NCBI RefSeq assembly: GCF_047302425.1 | Contig: NZ_CP154855.1 | Coordinates: 3,162,001 to 3,226,000, forward strand | Source of the DNA: Oceanitalea sp047302425 | GTDB lineage: Bacteria > Actinomycetota > Actinomycetes > Actinomycetales > Actinomycetaceae | Length of the DNA: 64,000 nucleotides | Direction of reading: 5' to 3' | In this document: one piece after another, positions 8,003 to 16,438 of the stretch | How the letters are laid out: every line of letters begins with the position of its first letter | Position numbering within the stretch: position 1 is the stretch's first letter | The notes under the pieces: generated by a model | Told to the model about the DNA's origin: nothing | What the model saw: the letters and a program-made list of their open reading frames with translations, nothing else | Database searches by the model: none | Position numbers and translations under genes: made by a program

Positions 8003-9862
8003 CTACCAGCTGCCGCCGCCCATGCCGCCGCCCCCGCCGCCCACCGAGCCGGAGAAGCCCGAGCTGCTGCTGGAGCCGGCCGTGCTGACGGCGGAGGACG
8101 CCGCCTCGGCGAAGGCGCCCACCGACCCGGCGAACAGTGCCGGCTGGGTCCACCAGAGGACACCCGCGTTGACCGGCACGTACCAGTCCGGCTCGCTCAC
8201 CTGACCGCGGGCCGCGACGTCCGCGAGGATCTGCGCCCACCGCTCGGTGAGCCCGAAGACGATCGCGTAGGGCAGGTAGCGCGAGAAGACGTCCTGCCCC
8301 TCCTCGAAGCGGATCTGCTCCGCCTCGGCGGTCGCGAGGTACTGACGGAAGCCGAGTGTCTGCGCGAGCACCGCCGTGCCCGCAGCCGTCCGCGCCGGGA
8401 CGGCGAAGGCGACGACGGCGACCACCAGGCCGACGACGAGCAGCGGGATGCCGAGCACCGCGGGCCACCGCAGCAGGACGAGGGCGAGTGTGACGAGCAT
8501 CCCCAGCCCCACCAGCCCGAGCCCGCCGACGAGCCAGCGGTTGCGCACCGCGAGCGGCGACCCGCGGAACCAGCCGCGCTCGGTGACGGTGCGGTACAGC
8601 GCCTCCTGCGTCCTGGCGACGGCGGTGGCGTAGTCGGCGCCCAGGTCCGAGAGCGTCACCGCCTTCCCCTCCGGCATGAGCGCGTCGAGGAGCTCGCGCT
8701 CGTAGGCCTCGAGCCCCTCCGACCAGTCGCGCAGCGGGACGAGCCGCCAGTCGCTCACGTCGTCGTCCTTCTCCGGCGCGACCTCCTCGATGCGGAGGTA
8801 GCCGCGCACGGCGAGGTCGACGAGCGTGGCCGAGACGTCGCGGAGGTCGGCGTACTCGTCGTGGAGGGTGCCGACCTCACCGGGCCGGACGTCGTCGGGC
8901 GGGGTGAAGCGCACGGCGACGGGCTGACGGCGGCGCACCTTCCCGACGGTGCCCGCTCCCCCGTCCGCGGCGACGAGCCCGGGCGTGAGGTCGAGGTAGG
9001 CCTCGTCGCGTCCGCGCCGCGAGGCGACGACGACGGCGGCACCCGCTCCCAGCACCGTGGCCAGTCCCGCCGCGCCACCGGTGAGCCCGTCGATCTGGAA
9101 GGTGTTGGACCAGGTACGGCGCGGCTCGTAGACCGGCTTGGCGTCGACGAGCGTGCCGGCGGGCCAGCCGACCGCCACGCTCAGCCCCTCGCCCTCGTCG
9201 AGGCGCCCGTGGAAGAAGTCGACGCGCTCCCCGCGAGCCTGGCCGTCGCCGTCGCACGCGGTGTCCGAGCCGGTCCGCCCCACGTAGCACCCGCCGACCT
9301 CGGTGGGGACCGGGCCGGTGATCGAGACGGTGATGTCCTCGATGGGGATGTCGAAGCCGCCGGGGGCGACGACGTTCCAGTACAGCTCGTCGCGGACGGT
9401 GCCGTCGGGGCCGGTGACCTCCGGGTTGGGCAGCCCGTCCACGGTGTAGGTGATGCGGTAGTCGTGGGCGCCGGTGACCTCGACGTCCTCGTCGCCGATG
9501 TAGAGCTGGACGGCGCCGCCGTCCCGCTCCACCCGCACGTCCGCGGGCGCGCCGGTGGGCGACTCGGCGGTGACGTCACTGACCGTCAGCCGGCGGTACC
9601 TGTCGGGGTCGTCGGCGATCTCCTGCAGCTCGGCGAGGACGAGGAACGGGCCGTGCGCCTCGTCGTCGCCGAAGTCGTAGGTGAGGTCGAGCTCGACGCC
9701 CACCGTGCCGCCGTCGGCGTCGACGGTGGCGGCGACGTCGAGGCGGGAGATGTGCCCCACGGAGTCGTCCGCGCGGGCGGGCGGGGCGAGCAGCGTGAGG
9801 GTGAGCAGGCCGAGAAGGAGGCCGAGGGCGAGGACGGACGCGCCGCGGCGCACCAGGCTCAT
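8003..9862 (-). CDS. DUF2207 domain membrane protein
   Basis: The 619-residue protein has a signal peptide (to about 31, ending PPARA), a large extracellular DUF2207 region to about 270, membrane helices near 265-280 and a pair near 440-480, and a C-terminal tail rich in Ser and Gly ending in GGGGGGMGGGSW, all typical of the family. DUF2207 proteins are common in actinobacteria with no known activity. Its ATG overlaps the smpB stop by 4 bp, so it is translationally coupled to smpB. Confidence 0.85.
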   Translation of the reverse strand: MSLVRRGASVLALGLLLGLLTLTLLAPPARADDSVGHISRLDVAATVDADGGTVGVELDLTYDFGDDEAHGPFLVLAELQEIADDPDRYRRLTVSDVTAESPTGAPADVRVERDGGAVQLYIGDEDVEVTGAHDYRITYTVDGLPNPEVTGPDGTVRDELYWNVVAPGGFDIPIEDITVSITGPVPTEVGGCYVGRTGSDTACDGDGQARGERVDFFHGRLDEGEGLSVAVGWPAGTLVDAKPVYEPRRTWSNTFQIDGLTGGAAGLATVLGAGAAVVVASRRGRDEAYLDLTPGLVAADGGAGTVGKVRRRQPVAVRFTPPDDVRPGEVGTLHDEYADLRDVSATLVDLAVRGYLRIEEVAPEKDDDVSDWRLVPLRDWSEGLEAYERELLDALMPEGKAVTLSDLGADYATAVARTQEALYRTVTERGWFRGSPLAVRNRWLVGGLGLVGLGMLVTLALVLLRWPAVLGIPLLVVGLVVAVVAFAVPARTAAGTAVLAQTLGFRQYLATAEAEQIRFEEGQDVFSRYLPYAIVFGLTERWAQILADVAARGQVSEPDWYVPVNAGVLWWTQPALFAGSVGAFAEAASSAVSTAGSSSSSGFSGSVGGGGGGMGGGSW

Positions 9863-10374
9863 CGGTTGGTGCGCAGGCTCATGGCCCGCTGGGCCTCACG
9901 CTGGTCCTGCTGCTCGCGCAGCGCGTGGCGCTTGTCGTACTCCTTCTTGCCTCGGGCCAGGGCGACGAGCACCTTGGCACGCCCGCGGATGAAGTAGAGC
10001 TCGAGCGGCACGACCGTGTGGCCCTTGTCCTTGCTCTTGCCCACGAGCTTGTCCAGCTCCGCGCGGTGCAGCAGGAGCTTGCGCTTGCGTCGCACCGAGT
10101 GGTTGGTCCACGTGCCCTGGCTGTACTCCGGGATGTGGACACCCTGGAGCCAGGCCTCGCCGCGGTCGAACTCGACCCAGCCGTCCACGAGGGAGGCGCG
10201 GCCCATGCGCAGCGACTTCACCTCGGTGCCCGTGAGGACGAGCCCCGCCTCGAAGGTCTCGTCGATGTGGTAGTCGTACCGGGCCTTCTTGTTGCGGGCC
10301 ACCACGGTGCGCTTGTCCGCCTCGGCCTTGGCCTTCTCAGCCGCAGTGGGCTTGCGTGGCTTGGTCGGGGACAC
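9859..10374 (-). CDS. smpB: SsrA-binding protein SmpB
   Basis: The 171-residue protein has the SmpB core: NKKARYDYHIDETFEAGLVL, GTEVKSLRMGRASL, the KLLLHRAELDKL segment and GRAKVLVALARGKKEYDKR, followed by the basic C-terminal tail. SmpB binds the tRNA-like part of tmRNA and places it in the stalled ribosome. The start is a GTG at 10374, preceded by AAGGAG; the N-terminal extension PTKPRKPTAAEKAKAEADKR is longer than in E. coli but common in actinobacteria. It heads an operon with the DUF2207 gene. Confidence 0.96.
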   Translation of the reverse strand: MSPTKPRKPTAAEKAKAEADKRTVVARNKKARYDYHIDETFEAGLVLTGTEVKSLRMGRASLVDGWVEFDRGEAWLQGVHIPEYSQGTWTNHSVRRKRKLLLHRAELDKLVGKSKDKGHTVVPLELYFIRGRAKVLVALARGKKEYDKRHALREQQDQREAQRAMSLRTNR

Positions 10375-10551
10375 CGGGGCTCCTTCTGCTGGGTGGTTCG
10401 CGCGCGGCCGGGCCGCGGCGTTCCAGCGTAGTCCAGCGGCGGGCCCGCCGTCGTCGTCATTCCGGCGGCCCAGCCACCCGCCAGGGTCGTTCGGCCCAGG
10501 GCGGACAGGGACGGGGGCGCGAGGATGGTCGCTGGAAGGGGGAGATCGGCC

Positions 10552-11094
10552 ATGAGTCAGCAGGTGCTCAGCAGTCCCCACGCGGTCGGCACGGCCGTGA
10601 CCGCCGTCGCGCGCGTCATCGGGTCCCCCGGGCCCGCCGCCTTCGACCGGCTCCACGAGGTCAACTGGCCGGTGCACGACCCGGAGTCCCTGCGCGGCGT
10701 CGCGCTGCTCGCCGAGTCGCGCCTCTCCGCCGAGCAGCCCGAGCGGCTGCTCGCCGACCACCAGCGCCTCTTCCTCGGCGGCCCCGGCCGCCCGCCGGTC
10801 GCGCCGCTCGCCGCGCCCGACCTCGTCGCACCGGACCTCGCCGGGCTGCTGGCCCGGGTCGCCGTCACCGGGCCCCCCGACCTCACCGCCGCGCTGCGCG
10901 CCTGGGCCGCGCTGCTCGAGCTCCCGCCGGGCCGCGAGGACCAGGCCGCGCGCCACGCGCTCGTCCACGACCACCTGCTCACCTGGGGCGCGCGCTGCCT
11001 CAGCCGGGTGCAGCTGGGCGCACAGAGCTTCTGCTTCCAGGGCGTGGCCACGCTCGGCCTCGGGCTGCTGCGATACGCCGCCGCGCAGCAGTAG
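10552..11094 (+). CDS. TorD/DmsD-like chaperone
   Basis: This 180-residue all-helical protein shows two TorD-family signatures: a central HQRLFLGGPGRPPVAPL, equivalent to the family LFxGPGRxxxPPY, and a C-terminal HDHLLTWGARCL. The family folds and proofreads molybdoenzymes before Tat export. No molybdoenzyme gene lies in the window, so the partner is elsewhere or the role differs. The ATG at 10552 follows GGGGGAG. The gene is divergent from smpB and convergent with the oxidoreductase (3 bp between stops). Confidence 0.6.
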   Translation: MSQQVLSSPHAVGTAVTAVARVIGSPGPAAFDRLHEVNWPVHDPESLRGVALLAESRLSAEQPERLLADHQRLFLGGPGRPPVAPLAAPDLVAPDLAGLLARVAVTGPPDLTAALRAWAALLELPPGREDQAARHALVHDHLLTWGARCLSRVQLGAQSFCFQGVATLGLGLLRYAAAQQ

Positions 11095-11097
11095 GGC

Positions 11098-12069
11098 TCA
11101 GGGCAGCTCGAGCACGAGCTTGCCGAAGACGTCCCCGCGGTGCAGCCGCTCGAAGGCGCGCGCCGCCTCCGCGAGAGGCAGGACCTCGTCGACCAGCGGC
11201 CGGGCACCGGAGGCGACGAGCATGGACGTGAGCCACGTCAGCTCCTCGAGCGTGCCCATCGTCGAGCCGACGACCCGCACGCTGCGGAAGAAGACCCGGT
11301 TGAGCTCGGCGGGCGGCATGGCCCCGCTCGTCGCGCCGGCCACCGCGATCGTCCCGCCGGGCCGCAGCACGCGAAGCGAGTGCGCCCACGTTGCCTCCCC
11401 CACCGTCTCGACGACGGCGTCGACCTGGCCCGGCAGCCGCGCCCCGCTGGGGAAGACGGCGTGCGCGCCGAGCTCGCGGGCCCGCTCGTTGCGGGCCTCG
11501 TCGCGGCCGCACACCCACACCTGCAGGCCGGCCGCGCGGCCGAGGATCACCGCGGCCGTCGCCACCCCGCCCCCGGCGCCCTGGACGAGCACCCGCTGGC
11601 CCGGGCGCAGTCCCGCGGCGGTGAACAGCAGCCGGTAGGCGGTGAGGTAGGCAGTGGGGAGGCTCGCGGCCTCCGCCCAGCTGAGCTCCGCGGGCTTGGG
11701 CACGAGATTGCCCGGCGGCACCCACACGGTCTGCGCCAGCGTGCCCGGGTACTTCTCCGACAGGAGCGTGCGCGCGGGGTCGAGCGTCTCGTCGCCGCGC
11801 CACAGTGGGTCGCCGACGACGGCGTGGACGATCACCTCCCGCCCGTCGGGGTCGGTGCCGGCGGCGTCGCAGCCGAGGACCATCGGGAGCCGGTCGGCGG
11901 GCAGGCCGACCCCGCGCAGCGACCACAGGTCGTGGTGGTTGAGGGCGGTCGCGCGTACCCGCACCGGCACCCAGCCGGGGTGCGGCGGACCTGGATCGGC
12001 GACCTCGCCCACGACGAGCCCGCTCAGCGGGTTCTCGGTGTCCTGACCGGCGGCGTAGGCGGCGAGCAT
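11098..12069 (-). CDS. Zinc-independent MDR oxidoreductase (quinone reductase-like)
   Basis: The 323-residue protein has a GroES-like N-terminal domain (VRVRATALNHHDLWSLRG) and a Rossmann domain with the nucleotide motif VLVQGAGGGVATAA near residue 165. The catalytic-zinc cysteine of alcohol dehydrogenases is absent; it fits the NADPH-dependent quinone oxidoreductase branch of the medium-chain family. The substrate is unknown. It is monocistronic, starting at an ATG at 12069. Confidence 0.85.
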   Translation of the reverse strand: MLAAYAAGQDTENPLSGLVVGEVADPGPPHPGWVPVRVRATALNHHDLWSLRGVGLPADRLPMVLGCDAAGTDPDGREVIVHAVVGDPLWRGDETLDPARTLLSEKYPGTLAQTVWVPPGNLVPKPAELSWAEAASLPTAYLTAYRLLFTAAGLRPGQRVLVQGAGGGVATAAVILGRAAGLQVWVCGRDEARNERARELGAHAVFPSGARLPGQVDAVVETVGEATWAHSLRVLRPGGTIAVAGATSGAMPPAELNRVFFRSVRVVGSTMGTLEELTWLTSMLVASGARPLVDEVLPLAEAARAFERLHRGDVFGKLVLELP

Positions 12070-12184
12070 GGACCCAGCCTGCCACGCCGTCGTCGTCCAC
12101 CGCGTCTCACGCGGGTGGCGAGGATGTGGGACGATGGTTCGCTGTACCCACCCGGAACGGGTGCTCGATCGTCAGGGAGTCAAC

Positions 12185-12259
12185 ATGAGCAAGCGCGGAC
12201 GCAAGCGCAAGGCACGCGCCAAGAGCGGTGCGAACCACGGCAAGCGCCCCAACAGCTGA
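12185..12259 (+). CDS. 50S ribosomal protein bL37
   Basis: The ORF encodes 24 residues, MSKRGRKRKARAKSGANHGK-RPNS, extremely basic and colinear with the actinobacterium-specific bL37 seen in mycobacterial ribosome structures (SKRGRK...ANHGKRPN pattern). GGGAG lies 7 bases before the ATG. The leader contains a hairpin with stems CACCCG/CGGGTG at 12149-12163. The gene is missed by most length cut-offs. A strong terminator follows and it is convergent with rsrA. Confidence 0.88.
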   Translation: MSKRGRKRKARAKSGANHGKRPNS

Positions 12260-12272
12260 GGCTGGCAAGGGG

Positions 12273-12301
12273 AAAGGGTCGGCCCGGGTGGCCGGCCCTT
12301 T
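12273..12301. terminator. Terminator of the bL37 gene
   Basis: AAAGGGTCGGCC pairs with GGCCGGCCCTTT (12 bp, one G-U pair) around a 5-nt loop, followed by TC. It serves bL37 and possibly the convergent rsrA. Confidence 0.75.
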
Positions 12302-12323
12302 CGCATGCCCGGGCCCGGGCGAC

Positions 12324-12605
12324 TCAGACGGCGGAGCCGCCCGAGCGCAGCACGCTGATCTGCGTGATGACGCGCATGCGCAGCGTCGACGGCGCGATCT
12401 CCTGGCACGAGCGGCGCAGGAGCAGCCGCACGCGGGTCTCGGCGTCGGTCGCCTCGCGGCAGGTGGGGCACTCGTCGAGGTGACGGCGCAGCCGCTCGCG
12501 GTCGTGCTCGTTCATCTCGGAGTCGACGAACTCGAAGAGGTGCTCGAGGAGCTCCTCGCAGCGGCAGGCGTCGATGTCCTGGAGCGGGTCGGTGTGCTCG
12601 GTCAC
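12324..12605 (-). CDS. rsrA: Anti-sigma factor RsrA (zinc, thiol-responsive)
   Basis: The 93-residue protein carries the ZAS signature H42-x3-C46-x2-C49 and an upstream C14-R-C16 pair, as in RsrA/RshA. In the family, reduced RsrA holds zinc and sequesters SigR; disulfide formation frees the sigma factor. Its GTG start overlaps the sigR stop (GTGA), giving coupled synthesis with its partner. Confidence 0.92.
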   Translation of the reverse strand: MTEHTDPLQDIDACRCEELLEHLFEFVDSEMNEHDRERLRRHLDECPTCREATDAETRVRLLLRRSCQEIAPSTLRMRVITQISVLRSGGSAV

Positions 12606-13216
12606 TTTGTCGCCTCGGTCCTCATGCCCAGCTCGCGGGCGTGGTCGGCGAGCCGCTCGCGCAGCTGGCGGCGGCCTCGGTGCAGCCGCGACATGACGGT
12701 CCCGATGGGGGTCGACATGATCTCGGCGATCTCCTTGTAGGCGAAGCCCTCGACGTCGGCGAGGTAGACGGCGATGCGGAAGTCCTCCGGCAGCTCCATG
12801 AGCGCGTCCCTGATCTCGGAGTCCGGGAGCCGGTCCATCGCCTCCATCTCCGCCGAGCGCAAGCCCTGGGAGGTGTGGGAGGCAGCGCGGGCGATCTGCC
12901 AGTCCTCGACGCTGTCCGCGTCGGACTGCAGGGGCTGGCGCTGCTTCTTGCGGTACGTGTTGATGAAGGTGTTCGTGAGGATGCGGTACAGCCAGGCCTT
13001 GAGGTTCGTGCCCGGGCGGTACTGGTGGAAGGCGGCGTAGGCCTTGGTGAAGGCCTCCTGGACGAGGTCCTCGGCGTCCGCCGGGTTGCGCGTCATCCGC
13101 ATGGCCGCGCCGTAGAGCTGGTCGAGGTAGGGCAGCGCGTCCGCCTCGAAGCGCGCGGCTCGTTCCGCGTCACTCTCCGTCTCGGGTGCGCGGTCCAGGT
13201 CTCGGTCCTCGGTCAT
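12602..13216 (-). CDS. sigR: ECF sigma factor SigR (thiol-oxidative stress)
   Basis: The 204-residue protein has sigma region 2 (LYGAAMRMTRNPADAEDLVQEAFTKAY through LYRILTNTFINTYRKKQR) and region 4 (LPEDFRIAVYLADVEGFAYKEIAEIM, GTVMSRLHRGRRQLRERL). It matches the SigR/SigH subgroup and is adjacent to its anti-sigma gene. The start at 13216 is chosen because the reading frame above it is poor. An exact SigR promoter lies 97 bp upstream, so the gene is probably autoregulated. Two other such promoters in the window define candidate targets. Confidence 0.94.
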   Translation of the reverse strand: MTEDRDLDRAPETESDAERAARFEADALPYLDQLYGAAMRMTRNPADAEDLVQEAFTKAYAAFHQYRPGTNLKAWLYRILTNTFINTYRKKQRQPLQSDADSVEDWQIARAASHTSQGLRSAEMEAMDRLPDSEIRDALMELPEDFRIAVYLADVEGFAYKEIAEIMSTPIGTVMSRLHRGRRQLRERLADHARELGMRTEATK

Positions 13217-13312
13217 CACCCACGAGCCTAGTCCGCCGGGCCCCGGACCGCGGGTCAGGAGCCGGTCCGCGGACTGGTCGAGGGCAGTGGTCACGCAGGT
13301 CATGCCGGGTGC

Positions 13313-13338
13313 AACCGACGAGGGGCGCCGGACATTCC
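13313..13338 (-). promoter_or_regulatory. SigR-type promoter of sigR
   Basis: GGAAT (13338-13334)-N18-GTT (13315-13313) on the minus strand, about 97 bp before the sigR start codon. This is the expected autoregulatory promoter. Confidence 0.8.
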
Positions 13339-13404
13339 ACGGCCCACCGAACACGGTGACCCGCACCACTCGCCGCGACGAGAAGATTGCGGTAGCAATG
13401 GTCC

Positions 13405-13920
13405 ATGAGCATCTCCCGCCGCCTCGCCCGCCCGCTGCTCGCCTCGTCCTTCGTCGCCACCGGGGTCGACGCGCTCATGCACCCGGACTCGCACGTCGAG
13501 CGCTTCCGCAAGGTCGAACCGGCCCTCGAGAAGGCGGGCATCCCGCCGTCCATCGCCTCCGACACCCGCCTGCTCGTCCGGGTGAGCGGCGGCATCACCG
13601 CGGTCGCCGGCCTCATGCTGGCCACCAACCGCCGTCCCCGCACCGCCGCGCTCACCCTCGCCGCGATGACCGTGCCGGTCACCCTGGTCAACAACCCCTT
13701 CTGGACGGCGACCAGCCGCGAGCGCAAGAAGGAGATGCGCCGCGGCCTGCTCACCGGCGCCAGCCTCGTGGGCGGCCTGCTCATCGCCGGCCTCGACCGG
13801 GACGGCAAGCCCTCCCTCGCCTGGCGCGCGAGCAACACCCGCGGCCACAAGGCCAAGATGCGGGAGGTCCGGGCGGCGGCCAAGGAGACCAAGGCCGACC
13901 TCAAGGCGAAGCTCAGCTGA
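13405..13920 (+). CDS. DoxX family membrane protein
   Basis: The 171-residue protein has a DoxX-type four-helix pattern: RPLLASSFVATGVDALMHP, LLVRVSGGITAVAGLML, ALTLAAMTVPVTLVNNPFW and a fourth helix near 120, then a basic Lys/Arg/Ala tail. It is divergent from sigR; the two start codons are 188 bp apart, so shared control is possible but not shown. ATG 13405 is preferred; an alternative ATG at 13398 is out of this frame. Function unsettled. Confidence 0.78.
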   Translation: MSISRRLARPLLASSFVATGVDALMHPDSHVERFRKVEPALEKAGIPPSIASDTRLLVRVSGGITAVAGLMLATNRRPRTAALTLAAMTVPVTLVNNPFWTATSRERKKEMRRGLLTGASLVGGLLIAGLDRDGKPSLAWRASNTRGHKAKMREVRAAAKETKADLKAKLS

Positions 13921-13934
13921 CCACACCACCCGCC

Positions 13935-13963
13935 GCTCGCCCGGGCCCAGGGCCTGGGCGAGC
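13935..13963 (+). terminator. Hairpin after the DoxX gene
   Basis: GCTCGCCC pairs with GGGCGAGC as an 8-bp outer stem, extended inward by a G-U pair and five more pairs. It lies 15 bp after the DoxX stop and 25 bp before aroA. Confidence 0.55.
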
Positions 13964-13988
13964 CGACGTGCCCGCTACCCTCGAGGGC

Positions 13989-15326
13989 ATGTCAACCCAG
14001 ACCACGTCCGAGCTCGCCTGGCCGGCCCCCGTGGCCGCCGGCCCGCTCGACGCCGTCGTCCCGGTCCCCGGCTCGAAGTCCCTGACCAACCGTTACCTCC
14101 TGCTCGCGGCCCTGGCCGCGGAGCCCACCCAGCTGCGCCGGCCACTGCACTCGCGCGACTCCGTGCTCATGGTCGAGGCGCTGCGGGCGCTCGGCGTGCG
14201 CGTGGAGCACGTCGACGCGGACGGCCGCCCCGACGCGAACGGCGCCGACCTCCTCATCGACCCCGCGCCGCTGCGCGGCCCCGCGCAGGTGGACTGCGGG
14301 CTGGCGGGCACCGTCATGCGCTTCGTGCCCGCGCTCGCCGCCCTGGCCGACGGCACCGTGACCTTCGACGGCGACCCGCGCGCCCGCGAGCGCCCGATGG
14401 GCCCGCTCATCGAGGCGCTGCGCGACCTCGGTGCGCAGGTCGACGACGACGGCCGCGGCGCGCTGCCCTTCACCGTCCACGGCACCGGCGGCCTGCCCGG
14501 CGGCGTCGTCGAGGTCGATGCCAGCGCATCCAGCCAGTTCGTCTCCGGCCTCCTCCTCGTCGCCCCGCACCTCGAGCAGGGCCTGGACCTGCGGCGCGTC
14601 GGCCCGATGCCGAGCCAGCCGCACGCCGCGATGACCGTCGAGGTGCTGCGCGAGCGCGGCGTCGTCGTCGACGTCACCCTCGGCGACGACGGCGAGCCCG
14701 CCCGCTGGTTCGTCCACCCCGGTCCCGTCGCGGGCGGCCTGGTCCCGGTGGAGCCGGACCTGTCCAACGCCGGTCCCTTCCTCGCCGCCGCGCTCGTCGC
14801 GGGCGGCAAGGTGCGCGTGCCCGGGTGGCCCACCCACACCACCCAGGCCGGTGACCGGCTGCGCGAGCTGCTCGTGCGGATGGGTGCCTCGGTCGAGCTC
14901 GGCCCGGCCGGCCTCACGGTCGCGGGCACCGGGGCCATCGACCCCGTCGACGTCGACCTGCACGACGCCGGTGAGCTCACCCCCACCGTCGCCGCCCTGT
15001 GCACGCTCGCCGACGGGCCCAGCCGCCTGCGCGGCGTCGCCCACCTGCGCGGGCACGAGACCGACCGCCTTGCCGCGCTCGTCACCGAGATCAACCGGCT
15101 CGGCGGCCACGCCCGCGAGACGGAGGACGGCCTGGAGATCGAGCCCGGCACCCTGCGCGGCGCCCGGCTGGAGACCTACCACGACCACCGGATGGCGACC
15201 TTCGCCGCCGTCGTCGGCCTGCGCGTGCCCGGCACGGAGGTCGTCGACGTCGCGACGACCGCCAAGACCCTGCCCGACTTCACCCGCATGTGGACCGACA
15301 TGGTCGCGACGGGCGGACGCGGCTGA
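13989..15326 (+). CDS. aroA: 3-phosphoshikimate 1-carboxyvinyltransferase (EPSP synthase)
   Basis: The 445-residue enzyme joins shikimate-3-phosphate and phosphoenolpyruvate in the aromatic amino acid pathway. Seen are the PEP-binding PGSKSLTNRYLLLAALA near residue 27, the LAGTVMRFVPALAAL motif (family LxxGNAGTxxRF, with Gly-Leu-Ala-Gly here), the SSQFVSGLLL segment and the late YHDHRMATFAA motif. The inter-domain pattern is complete. rsgA follows with 11 bp spacing and its own strong ribosome site, so the two are likely cotranscribed. Confidence 0.96.
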   Translation: MSTQTTSELAWPAPVAAGPLDAVVPVPGSKSLTNRYLLLAALAAEPTQLRRPLHSRDSVLMVEALRALGVRVEHVDADGRPDANGADLLIDPAPLRGPAQVDCGLAGTVMRFVPALAALADGTVTFDGDPRARERPMGPLIEALRDLGAQVDDDGRGALPFTVHGTGGLPGGVVEVDASASSQFVSGLLLVAPHLEQGLDLRRVGPMPSQPHAAMTVEVLRERGVVVDVTLGDDGEPARWFVHPGPVAGGLVPVEPDLSNAGPFLAAALVAGGKVRVPGWPTHTTQAGDRLRELLVRMGASVELGPAGLTVAGTGAIDPVDVDLHDAGELTPTVAALCTLADGPSRLRGVAHLRGHETDRLAALVTEINRLGGHARETEDGLEIEPGTLRGARLETYHDHRMATFAAVVGLRVPGTEVVDVATTAKTLPDFTRMWTDMVATGGRG

Positions 15327-15337
15327 GGGAGGGGCGA

Positions 15338-16384
15338 ATGAGCCGACGGCGGGACATCGGCACGGACGACGAACGCGTCCGTGTCCGTCCGTCCAAGCGC
15401 GGCTCGCGGCCGCGGACCAAGCAGCGGCCGCAGCACGAGGACGCCGTCGAGGCGCGGGTCCTGGCCGTCGACCGCGGCCGCTACGCCCTCCTCACCGCCG
15501 ACGGCGTGCGCCTCGTCGCGATGAAGGCACGCGAGCTCGGACGCGGGGCGCGCAACGCCGTCGTCGTCGGGGACCGGGTGGGCGTCGTGGGTGACACGAG
15601 CGGCACGCCCGACACCCTCGCGCGGATCGTCCGCGTCGAGGAGCGGGCGACGGCGCTGCGCCGCTCGGCGGAGGACAGCGAGGCGGCGGGCGTCGAGCGC
15701 GTCATCGTCGCCAACGCCGACCGTCTCCTCATCGTCACGGCCCTCGCCGACCCGCCGCCGCGCCCCCGGATGGTCGACCGCTGCCTCGTCGCGGCCTACG
15801 ACGCCGGGATGGAGCCGGTCCTCGTCCTCACCAAGGCGGACCTCGCGGACCCCGCGCCCTTCCTCGCGCAGTACGCGGCGCTCGACGTGCCCGCCGTCAT
15901 CACCTCCGTCGTCGACGGCGAGGTGCAGGGGCTGGACGCGGTGCGGGACGTCGTCACCGGCCACGAGTCGGTGCTCGTCGGCCACTCCGGCGTCGGCAAG
16001 TCGACGCTCATCAACGCGCTCGTGCCCGGCGCGGGGCGCGCGACGGGGGTCGTCAACGAGGTGACGGGCCGCGGGCGCCACACCTCGAGCAGCGCCGTCG
16101 CCCTCGAGCTGCCCGGCGGCGGCTGGGCGATCGACACCCCCGGCGTGCGCTCCTTCGGGCTCGCGCACGTGGGCCCGGACGACCTCCTGCGCGGCTTCCC
16201 CGACCTCGCCGCCGTGGCCGCCGAGTGCCCGCGGGGCTGCGACCACGAGGAGGGCACGCTCGACTGCGAGCTCGACGCCTGGGTGGAGCGCGGCGAGGCC
16301 GGCGCGTCCGGCGAGGCACGGCTCGAGTCCTTCCGGCGGCTGCTGACGGCGCGCTCGGCCAGCGCGCTCGCGGAGGCGCCGTAG
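15338..16384 (+). CDS. rsgA: Ribosome small subunit-dependent GTPase RsgA
   Basis: The 348-residue protein is a circularly permuted GTPase: G4 (LTKADL) precedes G1 (GHSGVGKSTL) and G3 (DTPG), behind an N-terminal OB domain and before a zinc knuckle CPRGCDHEEGTLDC. It helps late 30S assembly. The basic, disordered N-terminus (to about 30) is common in actinobacteria. GAGGGAGG precedes the ATG at 15338. Confidence 0.94.
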   Translation: MSRRRDIGTDDERVRVRPSKRGSRPRTKQRPQHEDAVEARVLAVDRGRYALLTADGVRLVAMKARELGRGARNAVVVGDRVGVVGDTSGTPDTLARIVRVEERATALRRSAEDSEAAGVERVIVANADRLLIVTALADPPPRPRMVDRCLVAAYDAGMEPVLVLTKADLADPAPFLAQYAALDVPAVITSVVDGEVQGLDAVRDVVTGHESVLVGHSGVGKSTLINALVPGAGRATGVVNEVTGRGRHTSSSAVALELPGGGWAIDTPGVRSFGLAHVGPDDLLRGFPDLAAVAAECPRGCDHEEGTLDCELDAWVERGEAGASGEARLESFRRLLTARSASALAEAP

Positions 16385-16438
16385 CCTGTCGGTGCTCCCA
16401 CCTAGGCTGGGCGCGAACCGACGGAGGGAGGCTGGGAC

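Noticed and set aside
10438..10463. A possible SigR promoter before smpB
   Set aside because: GGAAT is present but the position 18-19 bp downstream reads GCC or CCG, not GTT.
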